The position numbers and the translations under genes are program-made. Shown here piece after piece: positions 50,460 to 55,775 of a stretch of 55,775 bases of DNA (the stretch's first letter is position 1; every line of letters begins with the position of its first letter). The stretch is taken from contig JAUMVD010000006.1 in assembly GCA_030530285.1 (NCBI GenBank), forward strand, positions 1-55,775, written 5' to 3'. The notes under the pieces are model-generated. The model had not been told where the DNA came from, did not search any database, and saw nothing but the letters and a program-made list of their open reading frames with translations. The DNA comes from Bacillota bacterium (lineage in GTDB: Bacteria > Bacillota > Clostridia > Peptostreptococcales > Anaerovoracaceae).

Positions 50460-51884
50460 TCACTGGTTCCCATACTTGAGCGTTCTGTTAGGGTCGTAAC
50501 TGTTGTTCTTTAATATGCTTCTCACTTCACCGATCAGATACAGTGAGCCCGCAAAAAGCACTACGTCGTAATCGCGCCATATGGATGCAGCCTTATCGAT
50601 GCTGTCTGATGCTTTGTCCAGACAATCGATAATATTCACCTCCACGCCCTTGTCCGCAGCTACGGCTCTGACGATTTCCGCCAGCGTCTGCGCTGACATC
50701 GCCCGGCCTTCGTAACTAGGCTGCGTCACGATGAAATCCCGCGTTACCTCCAGGAAGTGGCCGATGACTTTCTCGGTTTCCTTTTTCTCTACCATGCCGA
50801 ACACGATCAGCGTTTTCCAGTCAGGGAAATTCTCCAGCATCGTGTCTGCGATGGCCTTCGCGCCGGCGTCATTGTGCGCTCCGTCGATGACCACTACAGG
50901 GGTTCCGTCCGCTGCCGCGTATGGGGAATCCTCTCCCAGCAAAGTCAGTCTCTCGCCGTTTGCCGCCAGCTCCCTGCCGAGAATGACCTCGAATCTTCCC
51001 GGCTGAATGGCCTTTTGGAGGCCGGCGTAAAGCTTGCTTCTTTCGATGTTTAGTTCTCCCGCTTTTCTCAGTATTTCTATGGTCGCCAGCGCGGTCTTCA
51101 GGTTCTCCGCCTGGTGGCGGCCCACCATGGAAATGATCACTTCACTGTAATCGGTCTGCCAAAGCTCCATGCTTACCTGCTGGCTTACAGGAGACTCCCA
51201 GTCAATACTGAACTTGATCTTGGATACGTCGTAAAGCCTGCTGTTCATCTCGTAAGCCTTTTTCGCGATCACCGCTGCCGGTCCGTGCTGACTTACGTTT
51301 GACACTACAGGACAGCCGCGTTTGATGATTCCGGCTTTATCCGCGGCGATCTCTTCCAGCGTGTTTCCCAATATGTGCATGTGATCGAAGGACACGCTGG
51401 TAAACACACTGGCCAGCGGGCTGCTGATGACGTTTGTCGCATCTCCTATGCCGCCCATGCCTGCTTCCAGCACCACGATGTCCGGTGCCTTTGCCTTAAA
51501 GTACAAAAACGCCGTCGCCATGACCACCTCGAATTCAGTCGGCGAAGTGAGGCCTTCTGCTGTCATTTCAGCGGCTTTGGCGAGAGCCTGGTCGCCGTAT
51601 AATTCCAGCTCCTCATCGGTGATCATCTGTCCGTCAAACTGTATTCTCTCGTTAAACTTCTCTATATATGGAGAGGTATACAGGCCGACTTTGTAGCCGC
51701 ATCCGGCAAGACCCGATTCGATGAACTTCGAAACGGAGCCTTTGCCGTTTGTTCCGGCGACGTGGATATACCGCATTCCCTCATGCGGATTCCCGAGCCT
51801 TCTCAAGAGCTCGTTCACACGTTCCAATCCCAGCACGCTGCCAAATCTATCAAATTCGTGAAATTTATCTACTGCTGTTGTCAT
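50460..51884 (-). CDS. folC: Folylpolyglutamate synthase / dihydrofolate synthase
   Basis: A 474-residue Mur-ligase-fold enzyme that adds glutamate to folates. P-loop IHVAGTNGKGSVSKFIESGL (about residue 40), YTSPYIEKFNERI, VVLEAGMGGIGDATN (Glu and His-type Mg loop), KRGCPVVSNVS, QPGRFEVI and VVIDGAHNDAGAKAIADTML (C-terminal domain, conserved Asp-Gly-Ala-His-Asn). Length is normal. It follows valS by 8 nt; the ribosome site is weak (AAAGTAACGAT), so translation may rely on coupling to valS. Whether it is mono- or bifunctional with dihydrofolate synthase cannot be told from sequence. Confidence 0.94.
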   Translation of the reverse strand: MTTAVDKFHEFDRFGSVLGLERVNELLRRLGNPHEGMRYIHVAGTNGKGSVSKFIESGLAGCGYKVGLYTSPYIEKFNERIQFDGQMITDEELELYGDQALAKAAEMTAEGLTSPTEFEVVMATAFLYFKAKAPDIVVLEAGMGGIGDATNVISSPLASVFTSVSFDHMHILGNTLEEIAADKAGIIKRGCPVVSNVSQHGPAAVIAKKAYEMNSRLYDVSKIKFSIDWESPVSQQVSMELWQTDYSEVIISMVGRHQAENLKTALATIEILRKAGELNIERSKLYAGLQKAIQPGRFEVILGRELAANGERLTLLGEDSPYAAADGTPVVVIDGAHNDAGAKAIADTMLENFPDWKTLIVFGMVEKKETEKVIGHFLEVTRDFIVTQPSYEGRAMSAQTLAEIVRAVAADKGVEVNIIDCLDKASDSIDKAASIWRDYDVVLFAGSLYLIGEVRSILKNNSYDPNRTLKYGNQ

Positions 51885-51892
51885 ATCTATCG

Positions 51893-54622
51893 TTACTTTA
51901 CTTTCGCTTCTACTATGGCCAGTCGTTCTATTACCTTGGACAGCATTTCTTCATACTTGACCTTCTTGGCCCGCTCTTCTTCTACGACCTTTTCCGGCGC
52001 TTTGCTGACGAATCCTTCATTGGAAAGCTTGCCCGTAACGCGCTTGACTTCGCCTTCCAGTCTTTTCTTTTCTTTCTGGAGTCTGTCCAGCTCAGCCTCG
52101 TAGTCCATGATATCATCCAGCGGAATGAATACTTCCGCGCCGTCGACTACTGCGGACATGGTCTCTTCCGGTACTTCCTTTTTATCACTGATAAATGTTA
52201 TTTCTGTGATGTTGGCCAGTTTCTTAATATATCTTTCGCCGGCCTTGACCACATCTTCTCTGCCTTCTCCGCAAAGGATCACTGCGGTGAGCTTTTTGCT
52301 TGGCGCAGCTTCAGCCTCCGCCCTGATGTTTCTGATGCTTCTGATGATGGACATGGCCATTTCCAGTTTTTCGGTTTCTTCAGGGAATGTGAACGCATCG
52401 CTGTACTGCGGCCACTGACCCTTGATCAGGAAGTTATCCGGGTTATCGGCGTCTGCCTCAGGCTGCGGCAGATAGCTCCAGATTTCCTCTGTGATAAATG
52501 GCATAAACGGGTGAAGCAGCGTGAGAACGCTCTTCAGCACTCTTACCAGTATGTATCTGGCGACTTTCTTATCTTCTTCATCATCGCCATACAGTCTTTC
52601 TTTTACGATTTCTATGTACCAGTCACAGAATTCATTCCAGATCAGATCGTAGGCTCTCTGTCCTGCCAGCGCCAGGTCGTATCTTTCCATCGCTTCTGTG
52701 ATGTACTTGGCCGCGTCATTGACTCTGCTGAGGATCCACTTGTCCTCGTCGCGGATATCCTGCTTCAGGGCCGCATCGTTGCAGCATGCGCTGCCGCAGC
52801 ATTCATCACAGCACTCCAGCATAGGCAGGAAGTCGCCGTTTTCATCCTGCAGATTCATGATAACGAATCTGGATGCGTTCCACAGTTTATTGGCGAAGTT
52901 ACGGGCTGATTCCAGCCTGTCTTCCTTAAACCTCATATCATTACCCGGGGTGATGCCGGTGGTGAGCATGAATCTCAAGGCGTCCGCGCCGTACTGGTCG
53001 ATGACTTCCAGAGGATCGATGCCGTTGCCAAGGCTTTTGCTCATCTTTCTGCCCTGGGCGTCTCTGACCAGTCCGTGAACGTATACATCGTGGAATGGTA
53101 CGCTGCCGGTGGTCTCCAGCGCGGAGAATACCATACGAACGACCCAGAAGAATATGATGTCATATCCCGTTACCAGCACGTTTGTCGGATAGAAGTACTT
53201 CAAATCTTCTGTCTCCTCCGGCCAGCCTAACGTGGAGAAAGGCCATAAAGCCGATGAGAACCAGGTGTCCAGTACGTCTTCATCCTGCTTGAGATTGCTG
53301 CTTCCGCACTTGGTGCATGTCGTCGGCGTGTCTTCCGCTACGATGATTTCGCCGCAGTCCTGACAGTACCATGCAGGGATTCTGTGTCCCCACCAGAGCT
53401 GTCTGGAGATACACCAGTCACGGATTTCTTCGAGCCAGTGCATATATGTCTTTTCGAATCTCTCAGGCACGTGTCTGAGATCTCCGGATTTCGCTGCTTC
53501 CATTGCCGGTTTGGCCAGATCTTCCATCTTGACGAACCACTGATCGCTCAGCATCGGCTCTACTACAGTATGACATCTGTAGCAGGTTCCCGCAGGAATG
53601 ACCATTTCTTCTGTTTTAACCAGATATCCCGCTTCGTCCAGATCCTTGACCCATTCCTTACGGCATTCATATCTGTCCATTCCCTGATACTTGCCCGCAA
53701 GCTCATTCATGGTAGCGTCTTCGTTGATGCAGCAAGGACTTGGCAGATCGTTTCTCTGACCGACCATGAAGTCGTTTTCGTCATGGGCCGGCGTGATCTT
53801 AACTGCGCCTGTTCCCTTCTCAGGATCAGGATACGGGTCGGCGATGATCGGGATCTCCTTGCCGACGATAGGAAGGATGACTTTCTTTCCTACCATATCC
53901 TTATATCTCTCATCGCTCGGATGTACCGCGATGGCCACATCGCCGAACATCGTTTCCGGTCTCGATGTGGCGACCACTACGCCTTCGCTTCCATCGACTC
54001 CCGGATATCTGAAATACCAGTATGAACCGGTCTTGTCTTCGTGTTCAACTTCGGCATCGCTGAGTGACGTTCCGCACTCCGGACACCAGTTGATCAATCT
54101 GTTGCCTCTGTAAATCAGGCCTTTGTTGTATAACTGAACGAAGAAATGTCTTACTGCTTTGTTGCATCCTTCGTCCATGGTGAATCTCTCACGCTCCCAA
54201 TCGCAGGAGTCACCCAGCTTACGGCACTGCTTCGTGATCTTGCCGCCGTATACTCTCTTCCATTCCCAGGCGCGGTTCAGGAATTCTTCTCTGCCCAGAT
54301 CTTCTTTTTCGAGGCCTTCGTCGGCTCTGATCTTTTCTACGACCTTGACTTCTGTGGCAATGGACGCGTGATCGCTGCCCGGAAGCCACAGCGCGCTGTA
54401 ACCCTGCAGTCTCTTGAATCTGGTCAGCACGTCCTGCAGTGTCTGGTCAAGCGCATGTCCCATGTGCAGCTGCCCTGTTATATTCGGAGGAGGCATGACG
54501 ATGCAGAAAGATTCCTTGCTTGGATCTCTCTCCGCTCTGAACGCTCCTTTGCTCTCCCACTCCTCATAGATCCTGTCTTCAAAGCTCTTTGGATCATAAG
54601 TTTTAGCCAGGTTTTTTATCAT
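51893..54622 (-). CDS. valS: Valyl-tRNA synthetase with cysteine-rich insert
   Basis: A 909-residue class I synthetase. HIGH box PPNITGQLHMGHALDQ (about 46-60), editing domain (WYFRYPGVDGSEGVVVATSR, about 202-221), zinc-like segment CQDCGEIIVAEDTPTTCTKC (420-439), KMSKSLGNGIDP (527-536), anticodon domain and a C-terminal coiled-coil (LDRLQKEKKRLEGEVKRVTG). Odd: at 604-614 six cysteines lie in MLECCDECCGSACCNDAAL, which I do not know from other ValRS. GTAT-type T-box elements are not seen; it is 26 nt after larC1, with AAAGGAG 9 nt before the ATG. Adjacent folC order (valS-folC) is common in Bacillota. Confidence 0.95.
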   Translation of the reverse strand: MIKNLAKTYDPKSFEDRIYEEWESKGAFRAERDPSKESFCIVMPPPNITGQLHMGHALDQTLQDVLTRFKRLQGYSALWLPGSDHASIATEVKVVEKIRADEGLEKEDLGREEFLNRAWEWKRVYGGKITKQCRKLGDSCDWERERFTMDEGCNKAVRHFFVQLYNKGLIYRGNRLINWCPECGTSLSDAEVEHEDKTGSYWYFRYPGVDGSEGVVVATSRPETMFGDVAIAVHPSDERYKDMVGKKVILPIVGKEIPIIADPYPDPEKGTGAVKITPAHDENDFMVGQRNDLPSPCCINEDATMNELAGKYQGMDRYECRKEWVKDLDEAGYLVKTEEMVIPAGTCYRCHTVVEPMLSDQWFVKMEDLAKPAMEAAKSGDLRHVPERFEKTYMHWLEEIRDWCISRQLWWGHRIPAWYCQDCGEIIVAEDTPTTCTKCGSSNLKQDEDVLDTWFSSALWPFSTLGWPEETEDLKYFYPTNVLVTGYDIIFFWVVRMVFSALETTGSVPFHDVYVHGLVRDAQGRKMSKSLGNGIDPLEVIDQYGADALRFMLTTGITPGNDMRFKEDRLESARNFANKLWNASRFVIMNLQDENGDFLPMLECCDECCGSACCNDAALKQDIRDEDKWILSRVNDAAKYITEAMERYDLALAGQRAYDLIWNEFCDWYIEIVKERLYGDDEEDKKVARYILVRVLKSVLTLLHPFMPFITEEIWSYLPQPEADADNPDNFLIKGQWPQYSDAFTFPEETEKLEMAMSIIRSIRNIRAEAEAAPSKKLTAVILCGEGREDVVKAGERYIKKLANITEITFISDKKEVPEETMSAVVDGAEVFIPLDDIMDYEAELDRLQKEKKRLEGEVKRVTGKLSNEGFVSKAPEKVVEEERAKKVKYEEMLSKVIERLAIVEAKVK

Positions 54623-54648
54623 TTCTGTTTTCTCCTTTAGATTTATAT

Positions 54649-55395
54649 TCAGTCTTCTATCAAGTATATTCTCAGGCCGCCGCGACCTGTATCTCTCGTT
54701 CCTTTGGCCTCCGTTTCAGCGGTGATCCGGCCCATCAGCGCAAATCCCTTCTCGGCAGGCTCCGCGCCGATGCCCATCAGCGCCGCAAGTCCGGACGGGG
54801 TAACCATTTCCGTGTCCACATCCTCCGCTGTTCTGAAGTCGAACCCGTGTCCGGGGCCTTTATGGTCTCCGCATTCCGCCATCATGGCTTTGACCGCGGG
54901 AACCGGTACCGGTATCCTGCCGTGGGCGCAGTCAACAAAGCCCTGTCCGTCGTATATTGGCGATACGAGGATCCTGCCCGCTGATCTGGCCGGCTCGGGG
55001 TCAAACCCCATCTTGTCCAGCGCCATGCCTATTCCCAGCGCGTTCTGTATGGCCTGATCTCTTCCCACTTCGTGGAAATGAACGGTCTCCAGCGTCATTT
55101 CATGGACCGACGCTTCCGCTCTGGCGATCACGCCATAGATATTTCTCGCAAATCCGCACGCCCCGGAGGAGACTCCATGCTCCTCAGCGTGATCGATGAT
55201 ATGCTTCACATCTTCGTAGCTTCTGCCGTGGTGGTCGTGGTCGTGGCCGTTGCCGTGACTGTGGTCATGATCGTGATGGTGATCGTGTATCTCAGGGATG
55301 TCAATGCTTCCTCCGGCTATATCGGTAAGGCCCTGCAAAAGCATATCCCCGCTTATTCCGGATGTACAATCAATATATAGTGTCTTCATATGCAT
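54649..55395 (-). CDS. larC: LarC1-type nickel-pincer cofactor protein, C-terminal half missing
   Basis: A 248-residue protein matching the N-terminal (LarC1) half of LarC, the CTP-dependent cyclometallase that inserts nickel into the pincer cofactor of lactate racemase-type enzymes. Marks are LYIDCTSGISGDMLLQGLTD, an exceptionally His-rich loop at about 37-61 (HDHHHDHDHSHGNGHDHDHH), VHFHEVGRDQAIQNALGIGM, VDCAHGRIPVPVPAVKAMM and EMVTPSGLAALMGIG. The LarC2 half (about 150 residues) is absent: a stop follows IYLIED and valS begins 26 nt later. LarA, LarB and LarE are not in the window. In Lactobacillus plantarum LarC is made by a programmed frameshift between two frames; here no second frame follows. 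The start ATG at 55395 has GAGG 4 nt upstream. Confidence 0.82.
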   Translation of the reverse strand: MHMKTLYIDCTSGISGDMLLQGLTDIAGGSIDIPEIHDHHHDHDHSHGNGHDHDHHGRSYEDVKHIIDHAEEHGVSSGACGFARNIYGVIARAEASVHEMTLETVHFHEVGRDQAIQNALGIGMALDKMGFDPEPARSAGRILVSPIYDGQGFVDCAHGRIPVPVPAVKAMMAECGDHKGPGHGFDFRTAEDVDTEMVTPSGLAALMGIGAEPAEKGFALMGRITAETEAKGTRDTGRGGLRIYLIED

Positions 55396-55425
55396 AGTAC
55401 CTCTATTCTATACTCATACATAGTG

Positions 55426-55454
55426 ATTATAACAGAAGTGTGTGTCAAATGGAA
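55426..55454 (-). promoter_or_regulatory. Promoter of the larC-valS-thrS operon
   Basis: Minus strand: -10 TATAAT (55426-55431) and -35 TTCCAT (55449-55454) with a 17-bp spacer. Start near 55419 gives a 24-nt leader. A perfect TTGACA at 55443-55448 is 11 bp from the -10, too close to be its -35. There is no room for a T-box before larC1. Confidence 0.65.
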
Positions 55455-55458
55455 GAAA

Positions 55459-55483
55459 TTAACACGATATTAACACATGTTAA
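55459..55483. promoter_or_regulatory. Operator-like palindrome next to the larC operon promoter
   Basis: TTAACACATGTTAA (55470-55483) is a palindrome with arms TTAACA/TGTTAA, and a further half site TTAACAC lies at 55459-55465 in direct orientation. Both sit just upstream of the minus-strand -35 box, at about -40 to -65, the position of an activator or a dual regulator. The regulator is unknown. Confidence 0.45.
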
Positions 55484-55515
55484 TGATTGAACCAGACCTG
55501 AACCGGACCTTTTGC

Positions 55516-55663
55516 TTTTGTAGTATTCGAGCTTCTACTAAGTAAAACTACAAAAAATACGGCCTGATTTTACAGTTTAAAAGGAGAATATTCATTTACT
55601 GCAAAACTTCTTATTTTTAAGACCGTTTTCAGGCGTTCTGAAGGGGTGTTTTGTAGTTTTTTG
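55516..55663. repeat. Three copies of a TTTTGTAGT motif
   Basis: TTTTGTAGT at 55516-55524 (plus), its reverse complement ACTACAAAA at 55547-55555, and a longer copy TTTTGTAGTTTTTTG at 55649-55663 (plus). The first two form a 9-bp inverted repeat with a 22-bp spacer, and the second and third form a longer inverted repeat. The rest of the stretch is AT-rich and non-coding. Confidence 0.5.
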
Positions 55664-55706
55664 AAATTCTGGCTTGGAACAACAATGATTGGAAATAATT
55701 GGCGGC

Positions 55707-55729
55707 CACGCCAGTTCAATAATGGCGTG
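55707..55729. promoter_or_regulatory. 7-bp inverted repeat, operator-like
   Basis: CACGCCA (55707-55713) and TGGCGTG (55723-55729) form a perfect inverted repeat with a 9-bp AT-rich spacer, about 12 bp upstream of the plus-strand -35 box at 55741. The spacing and layout fit a repressor or activator site for a gene beyond the window. Confidence 0.4.
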
Positions 55730-55740
55730 ATACAGTAAAA

Positions 55741-55770
55741 TTGTAATTAGGTCGTTCATTTTGATATAAT
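55741..55770 (+). promoter_or_regulatory. Plus-strand promoter for a gene beyond the window
   Basis: -35 TTGTAA (55741-55746), 18-bp spacer, -10 TATAAT (55765-55770). The window ends 5 bp later, so the transcribed gene is not seen. Confidence 0.45.
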
Positions 55771-55775
55771 CACCG

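Noticed and set aside
53384..54025. Plus-strand open frame of 213 codons within valS
   Set aside because: It lies wholly opposite a well-conserved valS gene and looks like a codon-bias shadow. The same holds for many other long frames opposite 16700-31800 and 41670-55400.
55443..55448. Perfect TTGACA as -35 for the larC operon
   Set aside because: Only 11 bp separate it from the good -10 TATAAT, too short; TTCCAT at 55449-55454 gives a 17-bp spacer.
1..55775. CRISPR array, insertion sequence, phage or integrase
   Set aside because: No regularly spaced direct repeats, transposase or integrase motifs were seen. Low-complexity coding tracts (8747-9043) are not arrays.

Overview
The window looks like chromosomal DNA of an anaerobic Gram-positive bacterium of the Bacillota, most likely a Clostridia-type organism. 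The signs are teichoic-acid polymerases and exporter, LytR-CpsA-Psr (LCP) ligases, GH25 lysozymes, an L,D-transpeptidase, lipoproteins with a lipobox, strong Shine-Dalgarno sites and a threonyl-tRNA synthetase without a TGS domain. Base composition is near 50% G+C by eye over most of it. AT-rich patches lie at 1-3060, about 9400-11100, about 35800-37200 and 55400-55775. I cannot name the species.

Left edge (1-3060): an AT-rich, decaying patch with a truncated S8 protease, a heavily mutated WecE-type sugar aminotransferase pseudogene that the sequence track of intact frames does not show, and an intact acyltransferase-3 membrane protein. Next (3061-11011, minus strand) is a surface-modification block: an L,D-transpeptidase with its own promoter, a terminator or attenuator hairpin, then a secreted Ig/FN3 protein, an acyl carrier protein, an SGNH/DltD-like protein, an MBOAT acyltransferase and a secreted C39-like cysteine peptidase. 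Divergent from it (11111-15355, plus strand) is a four-gene operon: a CsbB/GtrB-like GT2, an ATP-grasp ligase, a CapK/PaaK-like adenylating enzyme and an SDR epimerase. Its first gene appears to be leaderless.

The core (41445 down to 15342, minus strand) is one tightly packed run of 21 genes, about 26 kb, with no gap above 21 nt and one clear promoter at 41479-41507. It encodes a lipoprotein, two LCP ligases, a frameshifted M14 peptidase, three LicD-family proteins, two TagD-type cytidylyltransferases around an asparagine-synthase-like enzyme, four TagF/TagB-type polyol-phosphate transferase modules (one fused to a GT2), TarI and TarJ for CDP-ribitol, the TagGH exporter, a YfhO-type GT-C enzyme, a flippase and a ketopantoate-reductase-like protein. 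Read together, this is a ribitol/glycerol-phosphate teichoic-acid-like polymer system with several decorations.

A tRNA-Arg(TCG) gene (41549-41624) sits between the two large minus-strand operons, and its promoter lies back to back with that of the teichoic operon. The right operon (55395 down to 41671) mixes housekeeping and wall genes: larC1, valS, folC, a lipid kinase, a GNAT, two GH25 lysozymes (one with choline-binding-like repeats), an LCP ligase, ddl and thrS. It ends at a bidirectional terminator. The last 380 bp is an AT-rich divergent promoter region with several inverted repeats.
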